Assembly (NCBI GenBank): GCA_963747315.1
Contig: CAVVEQ010000011.1
Span: 1-64,000 of the forward strand
Direction of reading: 5' to 3'
Origin: CAVVEQ01 sp963747315
Lineage (GTDB): Bacteria > Chloroflexota > Anaerolineae > Anaerolineales > Anaerolineaceae
Length of the DNA stretch: 64,000 bases
A model generated the notes under the pieces. It saw only the letters and a program-made list of their open reading frames with translations, searched no databases and was not told where the DNA came from. Positions 1 to 8,657 of this stretch are shown here, in pieces. Position numbers and translations under genes: made by a program. Position 1 is the stretch's first letter; each line of letters begins with the position of its first letter.

Positions 1-835
1 GTTCCCGGCCGGGTCGTGCAGAAGCAACCCACTCGGTTGACCCTCCATCTCAACCCCCGCTGTTTCTGCGCGAGTTCTGATCTCCCCCAACGCGGTCGCG
101 TTATTTAGAACCAGCTCGAACCAGCGCATACCCTCCGCGCCTTCGGTCCGCGCGGGGGCGTTCTCCCCCAACCAGTTATTGACCGCCACATGGTGGTGGT
201 AGCCATCACTGGAGAAAAACACGGCTCCCGATGGCAGGCGCTGGGTCTCCTCAAGTCCGATCACTTTCGTATAGAACTCCACGGCCGCTTTCAGATCATT
301 GACCGTGAGGTGAACGTGGCCGATCTCGGCGCCGGGGTCGATGCCCGCCCACTTGGGGGTCTCCGCGCCGATCTCACCGATCAGGTTATCAATATCCAGT
401 GGATCTGTGCCCATCTTCAGCCCGCCCAGCGAATCGCGTGGCCAAGCCTCCGCCGGGCGGTCGGCATAGAGTCTCAATACCGTTGCCGTCATAGTCGGTC
501 AGGTAGAAGGATTCGCTCACCCCGTGGTCAGCCACTCCCACAAAATCGCTGCCGCTCTCGGCCAGGTGGGCAACCAGGCGGGCCAGCTCCAGGCGGTTGG
601 GTAACCGCAACGCCAGGTGGTAAAGCCCGGTTGCGTCTTCCTCGTGGTAGGCAGCCGGGTCCCACTCCAGGCTAAGGAGCGGCTCCTTCCCTGCACCAAG
701 TTGAATGGTCACCTCCTCCTGGCTGATTACCTTCAGGCCCAGTGAAAACGTGTAGAAACGCACCTGCTCGGTGAAGTTGGGGGTGGCCAGGTGCACACAG
801 CCTACGCGGAGGGTGTTCTTGGGCGACGGGTTCAT
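1..835 (-). CDS. VOC-family (glyoxalase/dioxygenase-like) protein, two VOC units, frameshifted and cut by window edge
   Basis: The N-terminal unit begins at the ATG at 835 with a typical VOC opening (RVGCVHLATPNF) and ends in the metal-site region YDGNGIE. The frame then changes near 465-472, where GAGACTC is read and GAGCTC would restore the expected IELYADRP. It continues as a second VOC unit (GHVHLTVNDL, then GYHHHVAVNNWLGENAP) that runs off the left edge. Tandem VOC units of this kind occur in catechol-2,3-dioxygenase-like and CatE-type proteins, which bind a divalent metal and act on small organic substrates. The substrate here is unknown. One extra base explains the break, so sequence error is more likely than decay. 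It diverges from the ABC exporter that follows. Confidence 0.8.
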
Positions 836-940
836 CGGGATCCTTTCGGTTCGAATGCGGAAGTTACGCAGGATTATAACAATCAAATCTGCTGCCGCGG
901 TAGGGGCGGGTGCCGGCCCGGAAAGGTCGGCTGGTTTCAA

Positions 941-949
941 TGCTACAAT
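941..949 (+). promoter_or_regulatory. Extended -10 promoter TGC-TACAAT for the ABC exporter pair
   Basis: TGCTACAAT is an extended -10 element ending 16 bases before the ATG at 966. I see no convincing -35 at the usual distance. Similar TGn-TAnAnT elements occur close to other start codons in this window (30303, 40890, 57256). Confidence 0.45.
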
Positions 950-965
950 TGGCGGGGTTCAACCA

Positions 966-2717
966 ATGTCCATTCAGGAATTCATACTTCCCCGGCGGTT
1001 TACCACCGACCGGCGCAGTTCCCTGCGCTGGATTGCCACGCATTCCCGGCAGAACTGGTACCTGATCTTGGTGGCGGTGCTGGCGGCATTTGGCAATGCG
1101 GCGCTCATGGCTGTTACTCCCATTCTCATCGGCCAGGCCTACAACGTCATCATCGCACCACAGGTGGACCTGGACCGCCTGGCACAGATCGCAGCGGTCA
1201 TCGCCGTCACCCAGGTGGTGCGCAGCGGGTTGCAGCTGGTTCGTAACGCCGGATTTGAGCTCACCGCCCAGCGTACCGAGCGCAATATCCGCGAGGAGTT
1301 GTATACCAACCTGCTTGGCAAGAGCATGACCTTCCACAACCTGCAGCCGCTGGGGGATACCATGGCGCGGGCAACCAACGACGTGCGCCAGGTGAACTTC
1401 TTCTTCAGCCCGGGGCTCTCGCAGGTGATCGGTTCCTTCGCTTTCCTGATCATGCCGCTCATCCTGGCGCCGCGCTACGCCCCCCAGCTTGTGCTGGTGC
1501 CGGCGCTATTCATCGTTTTCTACTTCCTCTCCCTGTGGGAGTACCTGCACACGCTCGGCCCCATCACCGACGAAGTCCGCGGCAGCTTTGGCGGGATGAA
1601 CACCCAGCTTTCAGAAGCCCTGGATGGCATCGAGACGGTGAAGGGCGCGGCGCAGGAAGCCAACGAGATCGCCCGTTTTAAGGTCAAAGCAGGGCGCTAC
1701 GCTGCTGCCGCCATCCGCCAGGGCAAGGTGGAAGCCCGCTTTGTTCCATTGCTGCTGCTCTCGCTGGCCTTTGCCGCGGGGCTCTTCCAGGCTTTACTGC
1801 TTTTCCGCCAGGGCACGCTGGACATGGGACAGGTGATCGGTTACTTTGGGCTGTTGTTGATGCTGGATTTCCCCACCTTCGTTTCGCTGTGGGCTTATTC
1901 CATGATCGCCGGCGGGTTGGCCGGGGCGCGGCGTATTTTGGAGCTGATGAACCGCGAGAACAACCTGGACCAGAACCTGGCGGGTTTCAACGGCGCGATG
2001 CGCGGCGCAATCGAATTCCGCAATGTGACCTTCCACTATGAATCCGGGGGACCCTCCCTGGAGAACGTTTCCTTCAGCGTGCAGCCGGGGCAGACGGTGG
2101 CCATCGTCGGGCAGACCGGCTCCAGCAAGACCACCCTCGCCAAGCTGATCAACCGCACTTACGATGTCTCTGGCGGGCAGGTGCTGGTGGATGGAATGGA
2201 TGTGCGGGAATGGAACCTGGAAGCCCTCAGAAGGCAGATCTCAATTATCGAGCAGGACGTGTTCCTGTTCTCGCGCAGCATTTCGGAAAATATTGCCTTT
2301 GGTAAACCCGGCGCTACGGAGGAAGAAGTGCGCGCTGCTGCGGTAGCTGCCCAGGCGGACGAATTCATCAACGAGTTCAGCGAGGGTTATGCAACCGTGA
2401 TCGGGGAGCGCGGGGTGACGCTTTCCGGCGGGCAGCGGCAGCGCCTGGCCCTGGCGCGCGCCTTTCTCACCGACCCGCGCGTGCTCATCCTGGATGATTC
2501 CACCAGCGCGATCGACAGCGCCACCGAGGACCGCATCCAGCGCGCGATCTTCGCTGCCTCGCAGGGGCGAACCACCTTCATTATCACCCACCGGCTTTCG
2601 CAGATCCGCTGGGCGGACCTGATCCTGGTGATGGGCAAGGGGCGGCTCACTGCATGCGGTACGCACGCCGAGTTGATGCAAAGCTCGGAATCCTACCGGC
2701 GGATCTTCAAGGGGTAG
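966..2717 (+). CDS. ABC exporter half-transporter, subunit 1 (degenerate-site subunit)
   Basis: This is a 583-residue half-transporter with an N-terminal six-helix exporter domain (about residues 20-310) and a C-terminal ATPase domain. Walker A is near residue 383 and reads GQTGSSKTT, with Ser where the consensus has the last Gly. The signature LSGGQRQR is near 487. Walker B is LILDDSTSAID, with Asp in place of the catalytic Glu. Such changes mark the degenerate-site partner of heterodimeric type IV exporters (TM287/288, BmrCD). The frame is open further upstream to 771, but ATG 966 fits the family start and the promoter at 941. The next gene starts 7 bases after the stop and encodes the partner. 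Substrate is unknown; drugs or lipids are usual for the family. Confidence 0.93.
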   Translation: MSIQEFILPRRFTTDRRSSLRWIATHSRQNWYLILVAVLAAFGNAALMAVTPILIGQAYNVIIAPQVDLDRLAQIAAVIAVTQVVRSGLQLVRNAGFELTAQRTERNIREELYTNLLGKSMTFHNLQPLGDTMARATNDVRQVNFFFSPGLSQVIGSFAFLIMPLILAPRYAPQLVLVPALFIVFYFLSLWEYLHTLGPITDEVRGSFGGMNTQLSEALDGIETVKGAAQEANEIARFKVKAGRYAAAAIRQGKVEARFVPLLLLSLAFAAGLFQALLLFRQGTLDMGQVIGYFGLLLMLDFPTFVSLWAYSMIAGGLAGARRILELMNRENNLDQNLAGFNGAMRGAIEFRNVTFHYESGGPSLENVSFSVQPGQTVAIVGQTGSSKTTLAKLINRTYDVSGGQVLVDGMDVREWNLEALRRQISIIEQDVFLFSRSISENIAFGKPGATEEEVRAAAVAAQADEFINEFSEGYATVIGERGVTLSGGQRQRLALARAFLTDPRVLILDDSTSAIDSATEDRIQRAIFAASQGRTTFIITHRLSQIRWADLILVMGKGRLTACGTHAELMQSSESYRRIFKG

Positions 2718-2724
2718 GCGGAAT

Positions 2725-4566
2725 ATGGGATTCTTCGAAGGACTGGACGCCGAAGCTTACGACCGCAAGTACCGCGACCGCGACCTGCTGCGCCGCATTT
2801 TCGGGTATTTCCGGCCGCAGCGCGGGCGCATGCTGGTGGTGGGCGTCTTCACCATCCTCATCTCGCTGGCCAGCGCCTCGTCAGTGGTGATCATTTCGTG
2901 GGGAACCGACATGGTACGCCAGGACCCGAGCCTGCAGAACATCTTCCTGGTTTCTGGTCTTGGCTTTCTGCTGGGAGTGTTTATCTGGGTGGCTAACTGG
3001 ATCGCGCGGAGGCAGGCGACCGTGGCAATAGCCGGAGTGCTACTGAAGCTGGCGATGGACGCATTTGAATCAGCGGTGGGGCACGACCTCTCGTTCTATG
3101 ACGATTATTCCTCCGGAAGGATCGTCTCGCGCATCACCTCGGATACGCAGGATTTCGGGCAGCTCGTCACCATTGTTACCGATGTGGCATCGCAGGTGAT
3201 CGAGGCCGTGGTGCTGGGGGTGATCCTCTGGCGCATCGATTGGAAGTTGACCCTCATCATCCTGGCCTTTCTGCCGGTGGTCTTTATCTTCGGCATCCTT
3301 TTCCGCAAGCTGGCCAGGCGGGTCACCCAGCAGGGCATGCGCGCCATCGCTAATGTCAACGCCACCATCAAGGAGACGGTCAGCGGCATTGCGGTAGCCA
3401 AGAACTTCCGCCAGGAGCAGAGCATCTTCGAGACATTCAACGAAGCCAACCAGACCTCCTACCGGGTGAACTGGAAGCGCGGATTTACATTGAATTGGGT
3501 GTTTCCAGTGCTCAATGCGTTAGCAGGGCTGGCTACCGCGCTGATGGTCTATGCCGGCGGGTTGACCGTGGCGCAGGGCATCGTCACCGCAGGGGCATGG
3601 TACCTCTTCATCCTCAGCCTCGACCGCTTTATGTTCCCGATCATGAACATCTCCTCTTTTTGGTCATCCATTCAAAACGGGCTTTCGGCATCCGAGCGCG
3701 TCTTTGCCCTGATCGATGCCGAGCCGGCCGTGGTGCAGACCGGAAGCGCCGACCCGGGCAGGCTGAAGGGGCAGATCGATTTTGACAGGGTTTGTTTTTA
3801 TTACAAGGAAAACGAGGGCGTGCTGGAGGATTTTGACCTGCACATCCAGCCCGGCGAGACGGTGGCGCTGGTGGGGCACACCGGGGCGGGTAAATCCTCG
3901 GTGGCCAAGCTCATTGAACGCTTCTATGAGTTCCAGGGCGGAACGATCCGGATAGATGGCAAGGATATCCGCGGGTTCGACCTTTCGCGCTACCGTCCGA
4001 ATTTGGGGATCGTCTCGCAGCTTCCCTTCCTTTTTTCCGGCACGGTGCTGGATAACATTCGCTACGCGAACACCGCGGCCTCGGATTCGCAGATCGAGGA
4101 TCTGGCCAGGCTGATCGGCAAAGGGGAGTGGCTGGAGACGCTGCCGGAAGGACTGCAGACCGAGGTGGGAGAGCGGGGCACGCGGCTGAGCATGGGGCAG
4201 CGGCAGCTTGTCTCGCTGATGCGCGTGCTTGTGCAAAGACCGGCAGTTTTCGTGCTCGATGAAGCCACCGCCAGCATCGATCCCTTTACTGAGTGGCAGA
4301 TCCAGCAGGCGCTAAACCTGATCCTCGAACGCACCACCAGCATCCTGATCGCGCACCGGCTCTCAACAGTGAAGAGCGCCGACCGCATCATTGTGATGGA
4401 AAAGGGGCGGATCATAGAGGAGGGCAGCCACGATGGGCTGCTGGCGCGGGGCGGGCATTACGCCGGGCTGTATAACACGTACTTCCGCCACCAGAGCCTG
4501 GAATATGTGGAGAAAGCCCGCGAGATCGCCCTGGGGGGCGGGCTGGAGGCAGCCGCGGGGGCTTAG
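2725..4566 (+). CDS. ABC exporter half-transporter, subunit 2 (catalytic-site subunit)
   Basis: The 613-residue protein has an exporter membrane domain followed by an ATPase domain. Walker A GHTGAGKSS is near residue 384 and Walker B VFVLDEATASID, with the catalytic Glu, is near 510. The signature is LSMGQRQL, altered from LSGGQ. This complements subunit 1: its consensus Walker motifs pair with the LSGGQ of subunit 1, and its altered signature faces the altered Walker motifs of subunit 1. The pair therefore predicts a heterodimer with one consensus and one degenerate ATP site. It is cotranscribed with subunit 1, 7 bases apart. The C-terminal 40 residues after the H-loop are an Ala/Gly-rich extension. 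Confidence 0.94.
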   Translation: MGFFEGLDAEAYDRKYRDRDLLRRIFGYFRPQRGRMLVVGVFTILISLASASSVVIISWGTDMVRQDPSLQNIFLVSGLGFLLGVFIWVANWIARRQATVAIAGVLLKLAMDAFESAVGHDLSFYDDYSSGRIVSRITSDTQDFGQLVTIVTDVASQVIEAVVLGVILWRIDWKLTLIILAFLPVVFIFGILFRKLARRVTQQGMRAIANVNATIKETVSGIAVAKNFRQEQSIFETFNEANQTSYRVNWKRGFTLNWVFPVLNALAGLATALMVYAGGLTVAQGIVTAGAWYLFILSLDRFMFPIMNISSFWSSIQNGLSASERVFALIDAEPAVVQTGSADPGRLKGQIDFDRVCFYYKENEGVLEDFDLHIQPGETVALVGHTGAGKSSVAKLIERFYEFQGGTIRIDGKDIRGFDLSRYRPNLGIVSQLPFLFSGTVLDNIRYANTAASDSQIEDLARLIGKGEWLETLPEGLQTEVGERGTRLSMGQRQLVSLMRVLVQRPAVFVLDEATASIDPFTEWQIQQALNLILERTTSILIAHRLSTVKSADRIIVMEKGRIIEEGSHDGLLARGGHYAGLYNTYFRHQSLEYVEKAREIALGGGLEAAAGA

Positions 4567-4575
4567 TATATGTAG

Positions 4576-4596
4576 GGCGGGTGCGCTGCACCCGCC
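4576..4596. repeat. REP-like palindrome after the ABC operon
   Basis: GGCGGGTGC and GCACCCGCC form a perfect 9-bp stem with a 3-base loop, 9 bases after the ABC operon stop. No T-run follows. The flank GTAGGGCGG is shared (on the opposite strand) with the hairpin at 55935-55959, which suggests a dispersed repeat family. Confidence 0.5.
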
Positions 4597-4644
4597 GACT
4601 CAATTTGGTGGGGCAGGCTCATGCCTGTCGGTTTCAATAAAAAA

Positions 4645-4668
4645 ATAGCGGCCAGAAATGGCCGCTAT
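4645..4668 (-). terminator. Rho-independent terminator of the Yip1-type gene
   Basis: ATAGCGGCCA and TGGCCGCTAT form a 10-bp stem around a GAAA tetraloop. On the minus strand it is followed by a run of seven T, so it terminates the membrane-protein gene at 4688-5248. Confidence 0.85.
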
Positions 4669-4687
4669 CTGTTTGAACTTAAGATTT

Positions 4688-5248
4688 CTAAAGACCCGCC
4701 AACGCGGCAGGCACCGTAAAAATGGCTCCGATGATCCCGCCAACAACCAGGAAGATGACCCAGGCGACGATCACCAGGACGGCGATCTGTCCCCAACCGA
4801 GATTGGTGACCATCTTGAGCGCGAAGAGATAGGCGATGAAACCAGCGACGGCAGCCACCAGGGTAATGGGGGCAACTATGCACAGCAGGGCGGGGGAGAG
4901 CGCACCCAGGATACCCAGCACCCCGATAACCTGGAAAACGTAAGCCAGGCCGAGTGGGCGCATAAGCTCACCAAAGGTCAACTCCACTTTGTAAAGCATA
5001 CCCGCCAGCCATTTGATCACCAAAACAGTCAGCGCGAAAGCACCCACCATAAAAGCGGTGCCGACGATGAGGGCAAGAAGGTAACCGACAAAATTCACCC
5101 GCAGGAGCAACGCCCTCCCGCCAAACTGAGAGACGAAAGCCGTCACCGCAACGATGATCCACGCGCTGGTGCTGAAAGCCACGTCCTTGGAAACTTCCGG
5201 GTAAACCTCGGTTTTAAAAGTAATTGCCCGAATAATTCGATCCATCAT
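4688..5248 (-). CDS. YIP1-family integral membrane protein
   Basis: The 186-residue protein has about five hydrophobic segments, starting near residue 28 (STSAWIIVAVTAFVSQ) and ending in a Gly/Ala-rich helix near the C-terminus. The overall pattern, with polar N-terminus followed by evenly spaced helices, resembles Yip1-domain proteins. The family has no settled bacterial function. AAGGAT precedes ATG 5248, and ATG 5245 is an alternative. It has its own terminator at 4645-4668. Confidence 0.75.
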   Translation of the reverse strand: MMDRIIRAITFKTEVYPEVSKDVAFSTSAWIIVAVTAFVSQFGGRALLLRVNFVGYLLALIVGTAFMVGAFALTVLVIKWLAGMLYKVELTFGELMRPLGLAYVFQVIGVLGILGALSPALLCIVAPITLVAAVAGFIAYLFALKMVTNLGWGQIAVLVIVAWVIFLVVGGIIGAIFTVPAALAGL

Positions 5249-5385
5249 GATGTTTATCCTTTCTTAATTACGATTTTCCGGGATACTCCCGGATTATTTA
5301 CATCAATTTTATTATATCGTTTCCAGACCCAAATTTCCAGGCAGCCTGTGGAAAACGAGGTTGTGCTGACCAAGCATGAAAAAAA

Positions 5386-5414
5386 GGACAGCCGGTTCGA
5401 CGAACCGGCTGTCC
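5386..5414 (-). terminator. Strong rho-independent terminator of the DUF5684-like gene
   Basis: GGACAGCCGGTTCG and CGAACCGGCTGTCC form a 14-bp perfect inverted repeat with one central base. A seven-base A-run on its left (5379-5385) becomes the T-run on the minus strand. It lies 20 bases beyond the stop of the gene ending at 5435. Confidence 0.88.
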
Positions 5415-5434
5415 TGATGATGCGAAACCTACAT

Positions 5435-5827
5435 CTATGAGACAGGTGCTACTGGCGCGGTGTATTGTGCGCTGCCAAATCCCAGCATCGGAACGAAGAC
5501 GAACGGCAGAAGGATAAGGCCGCATCCGAACCCGGTACCCTTGGAGAATACCTTGGCGAGTTCGAGATACACAATGATCATAATCACGAAATTAACGACC
5601 GGGATGAACAGGAGCAGCAGCCACCACCAGGGTTTACCGACGATCTCCAACAGCACAAGGATGTTGTAGATCGGAATGATGGCAGCCCAACCCGGCTTTC
5701 CAGCCTTCACGTACACCTTCCACATCGCCACCAGGACGAAAATACCAACCGCCATGCCGAAGAACCAGGCGCAGAAACCACCAAATATACCAATCCCACC
5801 AAGCGCTGAACCGTAATCAACTTCCAT
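5435..5827 (-). CDS. Small multi-pass membrane protein, DUF5684-like
   Basis: The 130-residue protein starts at ATG 5827 behind a GGAGG ribosome site 5 bases upstream. The frame extends further, but this start has both a good ribosome site and a promoter at 5871-5898. It has an N-terminal helix (about residues 10-35), then the motif KAGKPGWAAIIPIYN, a second helix cluster around WWWLLLLFIPVVNFVI, and a last hydrophobic segment. The K-A-G-x-P-G-W-x-x-x-I-P-x-Y-N block is typical of DUF5684 proteins, also described as signal-peptidase-I-like without catalytic residues. Function is unknown. Confidence 0.85.
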   Translation of the reverse strand: MEVDYGSALGGIGIFGGFCAWFFGMAVGIFVLVAMWKVYVKAGKPGWAAIIPIYNILVLLEIVGKPWWWLLLLFIPVVNFVIMIIVYLELAKVFSKGTGFGCGLILLPFVFVPMLGFGSAQYTAPVAPVS

Positions 5828-5870
5828 TTTTTCCTCCGTAGAATTGCGAGATGTGATGCCAGATAAGAAC

Positions 5871-5898
5871 AGTTTAGTCTTTTCGGAGAAAAAGTCAA
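5871..5898 (-). promoter_or_regulatory. Sigma-70-type promoter for the DUF5684-like gene
   Basis: On the minus strand TTGACT (5898-5893) and TAAACT (5876-5871) are separated by 16 bases, about 45 bases upstream of ATG 5827. Confidence 0.6.
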
Positions 5899-5985
5899 GG
5901 GGATTGTACAAATTTGATAGAAAAACTCTGATAAGCAATTCTTATACAGGAGCAACGGAAAAACGCCATAGGTTAAAATGAGTAA

Positions 5986-6381
5986 ATGCGAATCCATCAC
6001 ATTGCTATCTGGACCCCCGACCTGGAACGACTGCGGGTTTTCTACACTCGTTATTTCTCCGCCCGCAGCCTGGAAAAGTACGAAAACCCTGCCAAAGGGT
6101 TTTCCTCCTACTTCCTCTATTTTGATGACGACGCAAGCATTGAGATCATGCGCCGCGCGGATACCACCGCCACACCGCTGGCAACAGGCCAACAGACATT
6201 GGGTTATACCCACCTCTCCCTGGCCGTCGGTTCGGAGGTGGAGGTGGATAGACTCGCCGAGCTCCTGGCAGCGGAGGGTTACCCGCTGGTGGATGGTCCT
6301 CGCCGCACCGGGGATGGTTATTACGAAGCTGTGGTCCTCGATCCTGACGGCAACCGCGTGGAGATCAACGCCGCCCCATGA
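5986..6381 (+). CDS. VOC-family protein (glyoxalase I-like), single unit
   Basis: The 131-residue protein has the two beta-alpha-beta-beta-beta halves of a single-chain glyoxalase-fold protein. It opens with MRIHHIAIWTPDLERLRVFY, keeps the central THLSLAVGS strand and ends with DPDGNRVEINAAP. Candidate metal ligands are the His of the first strand, Glu in SIEIMR, His in YTHLSL and Glu in RVEI, the pattern seen in metal-binding members of the family. The substrate is not evident. A -10-like TAAAAT ends 6 bases before the ATG and no ribosome site is visible, so the mRNA may be leaderless. Its stop overlaps the next start by 4 bases. Confidence 0.9.
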   Translation: MRIHHIAIWTPDLERLRVFYTRYFSARSLEKYENPAKGFSSYFLYFDDDASIEIMRRADTTATPLATGQQTLGYTHLSLAVGSEVEVDRLAELLAAEGYPLVDGPRRTGDGYYEAVVLDPDGNRVEINAAP

Positions 6382-6914
6382 GCCCGATGCTCATCGCCAT
6401 GGCAGGCTTGCCCGGGACGGGGAAATCCACGCTGGCAGCCGCGCTCGCCGAAACCCTTCCCGCGGTAGTTCTGGATAAGGATAAGCTGAGAGCCGGCATC
6501 ATCCCCGCGGAGAAAATTGAATACTCCCGCGCCCAGGACGACTATATCTTCGAGTTGCTTCTCAAAGCCGCTGAATACAATCTCAACCGCGGTCGGCACG
6601 TCATCCTGGATGGGCGCACCTTCACCCGTCGCTACCAGGTGGAGCGAATCGTGCTGTTCGCGGCTGATTTGAAGACCGATCTGAAGATCATCGAATGTGT
6701 CTGTCCGGAGGAACTAGCCGAGGCCAGGCTGCATGCGGATATTCAAAACGGAGAACATCCAGCGGGGAACCGCACCTCTGAGCTCTACCATACTCTTAAA
6801 GCCGAGATAGAACAAATCGCTCCCGAACATATTGTCGTGGATACTAGCTGCGATCAAAATTCTTGTCTTAGAAAATGTGTGGAATATCTGGAAGTTGGAC
6901 CCCAGGATTTATAA
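6378..6914 (+). CDS. AAA/P-loop small-molecule kinase or zeta-toxin-like ATPase
   Basis: This 178-residue protein has a P-loop at residues 10-17 (GLPGTGKST), the DKD motif near 33 typical of gluconokinase-like and COG0645-type kinases, and a substrate strand HVILDGRTFTRRYQVERI. It resembles small ATP-dependent kinases of the shikimate/gluconate/zeta superfamily. The phosphate acceptor cannot be told from sequence. ATGA overlap with the VOC gene shows translational coupling, so the two may act on the same metabolite. No antitoxin-like gene is adjacent, which argues against a zeta toxin. Confidence 0.85.
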   Translation: MSPMLIAMAGLPGTGKSTLAAALAETLPAVVLDKDKLRAGIIPAEKIEYSRAQDDYIFELLLKAAEYNLNRGRHVILDGRTFTRRYQVERIVLFAADLKTDLKIIECVCPEELAEARLHADIQNGEHPAGNRTSELYHTLKAEIEQIAPEHIVVDTSCDQNSCLRKCVEYLEVGPQDL

Positions 6915-6940
6915 GACGGCTAGGAAATTGTTCATAAAAA

Positions 6941-6970
6941 AACAGCAGCAATTCGAGAATTGCTGCTGTT
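6941..6970 (-). terminator. Rho-independent terminator of the sigma/DUF5667 operon
   Basis: AACAGCAGCAATTC and GAATTGCTGCTGTT form a 14-bp perfect stem with a GA loop. A preceding A-run (6936-6942) gives T residues on the minus strand, where the DUF5667 gene ends at 6998. Confidence 0.85.
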
Positions 6971-6997
6971 GCATGATTGGGACCCTGTCTATTAAGC

Positions 6998-7942
6998 CTA
7001 TGGCTTCCCACCCTGTCCATTTCCACCAGGTAATGGCGTGCCAAGGGGTCCAGGTCCATAGCCTGCATTCGGCGTACAGGTCCCGGTACAAGTTGGGGTG
7101 CATGTGGTTGCGCAGGGAGAATCAGAATTTGGGCCAGGCCCAAACCCCGGTTTTTCTTCGGTGGTTTGGAAGGTTGGTTGCCCGGTTTCCCCCGGTGCGG
7201 TCCGGTTGCTACTCTCTTGTTCGCGGAGTTGTTGCTGTAATTTTAAAGGTTGTTCCAATCCGGAGTCCACCAAACGGATTTGTTCCCGGACCATTTCGCG
7301 GGTGCGAAGGAGCAGCGGGGTGTTTGTCTCGTCCGCATTTAATTGAAGGATGGTTTGTTCCTGGATGCGCAATTGCGTCTGGATGCGTAATAATGCAGGC
7401 TTGATACTATCCTCGTCCATAGAAAAGGCTAACCGCAGCGCATTCTCCAGTCGTACGCGCAGCTGTTCCACTACTGCATCCGGAGGCGCTTTTCCCTCAC
7501 CGTTCATCGCGGCGATCTCCTCCACTCGGCGGTTGGCGAACCGAAGCTGGAGCTCCATTTCAGTACCGGTATTGGATGTGAAGGCCTCCTGCATATTTTC
7601 AGTGAATAATTTCAACGGATACAGGGCATCATCCGGTAGACTGGACTGGGCGGCATACACACTCCCGCCCGAACCTCCAAGAAAAAGGGCCACCACAAGG
7701 ATAATGGTTGTGATAGTTGCTGCCATTGAGAATCTCTCCTTTCGTCTAAACAACGGGATTTGGTTCCACCCCTTATGACGGTTTTCTTCCACAGGAGATA
7801 CGGCCTCTCGCAACGTTGCGATCTGGTTTAGATATTCCGACCGTGCCTGGCGAGCTTTTTGTTCATCCCTTTGCCCGACTTCCTTAAATCCTTGAAATGC
7901 CTTTTCAAGGTTAGGATCGATGGGATTCTCCTCGGGTTTCAT
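6998..7942 (-). CDS. DUF5667-type single-pass membrane protein, likely partner of the ECF sigma factor
   Basis: The 314-residue protein has a cytoplasmic N-terminus of about 70 residues, one transmembrane helix (about 73-95, TTIILVVALFLGGSG) and an extracytoplasmic region that starts LPDDALYPLKLFTENMQ. That opening is characteristic of DUF5667 domains. The domain is helical and charged, and the C-terminal 60 residues are low-complexity with Pro, Gly and a Cys/Thr repeat (CATTCTPTCTGTCTP). The gene overlaps the upstream sigma factor by 4 bases. By analogy with sigma/anti-sigma pairs it probably holds or senses for the sigma factor, but no classical anti-sigma zinc motif is seen. Confidence 0.85.
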   Translation of the reverse strand: MKPEENPIDPNLEKAFQGFKEVGQRDEQKARQARSEYLNQIATLREAVSPVEENRHKGWNQIPLFRRKERFSMAATITTIILVVALFLGGSGGSVYAAQSSLPDDALYPLKLFTENMQEAFTSNTGTEMELQLRFANRRVEEIAAMNGEGKAPPDAVVEQLRVRLENALRLAFSMDEDSIKPALLRIQTQLRIQEQTILQLNADETNTPLLLRTREMVREQIRLVDSGLEQPLKLQQQLREQESSNRTAPGETGQPTFQTTEEKPGFGPGPNSDSPCATTCTPTCTGTCTPNAGYGPGPLGTPLPGGNGQGGKP

Positions 7943-8484
7943 TTTTCCTCCTGGTCCTTGAGCATTTTCTTCAACGCGGCAAGCCCGCGGTGTTGAAGCG
8001 ATTTCACCGCTCCATGAGGTTTACCCAGGGTTGCGGCCACCTCTTCCACCTCCCAGCCTTCGATGAAGCGCAGCATGATCACCTGTCTCTGGTCCGGCGT
8101 CAACCTTAGCAGCGATCTTCGCAACTTCTTCTGCTCATATTGTCCAGATAATACGGATTCTGGAAGGGGGTCCCGGGATGGAAGATCGTCCTCATCAGTG
8201 TCCTGAACTGGCAAGATCGGGCGTCGATAATGATCGGTGATCCAGTTGTGGGCGATGCGGTAGAGATACGCCTGTAAGTGATCCCTTGGGCCGCGCCCTG
8301 TTGACAGAGCTTTCAGCATTCTGGTGAAGGTTTCGCTCACGCAGTCCTCTGCCAGGGTTGCCTCTCCCAGTAAACGCATGGCGTAGCGGTATAACCCGGG
8401 GTTGAAATGGTCGTAGATTTCCACCAGGGCTTCCCTTTCGAACGAAGCAGCGCGCCGCAGCAACCCCTGTTCGTCGAAGCTCAT
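7939..8484 (-). CDS. ECF-type RNA polymerase sigma factor
   Basis: This 181-residue protein has region 2 at about residues 12-80 (DHFNPGLYRYAMRLLG, then YRIAHNWITDHYRR) and region 4 at about 120-175 (LTPDQRQVIMLRFIEGW, EEVAATLGKPHGAVKSLQHRG). The order, length and helix-turn-helix are those of group 4 sigma-70 factors. The coupled downstream DUF5667 gene is a common partner for such factors in Chloroflexota and Actinobacteria, which I state from family knowledge. Its regulon is unknown; the divergent DUF4405 operon is a natural candidate. Confidence 0.94.
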   Translation of the reverse strand: MSFDEQGLLRRAASFEREALVEIYDHFNPGLYRYAMRLLGEATLAEDCVSETFTRMLKALSTGRGPRDHLQAYLYRIAHNWITDHYRRPILPVQDTDEDDLPSRDPLPESVLSGQYEQKKLRRSLLRLTPDQRQVIMLRFIEGWEVEEVAATLGKPHGAVKSLQHRGLAALKKMLKDQEEK

Positions 8485-8657
8485 TTCTATCCTATATGAC
8501 GGATAAATTCTTCCTCAGATACGCCGGAAGTCTCATCATCTTATCAAATTCCTGGCGGTAATGAATAAAAATTCATTTAAAGTTCACTTTTCCTTCATAG
8601 GTTATTCACATCCTTTAATTATTATTCACCCATCTTGTGAAATTGAAGGAGAATAAG
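8485..8657. other. Divergent A+T-rich regulatory region
   Basis: This stretch separates the sigma factor operon (minus) from the DUF4405 operon (plus). It contains an inverted repeat AATGAAT-AAAA-ATTCATT at 8560-8577, a possible operator. I found no clear -35/-10 pair. Confidence 0.4.

Noticed and set aside
4658..5440. Plus-strand open frame of 260 codons opposite the Yip1-type gene
   Set aside because: Very hydrophilic, with no start signal and crossing two terminators, while the minus strand encodes a membrane protein.
6378..6914. Zeta-type toxin of a toxin-antitoxin pair
   Set aside because: No antitoxin gene is adjacent and the gene is coupled to a VOC protein instead; a small-molecule kinase is more likely.
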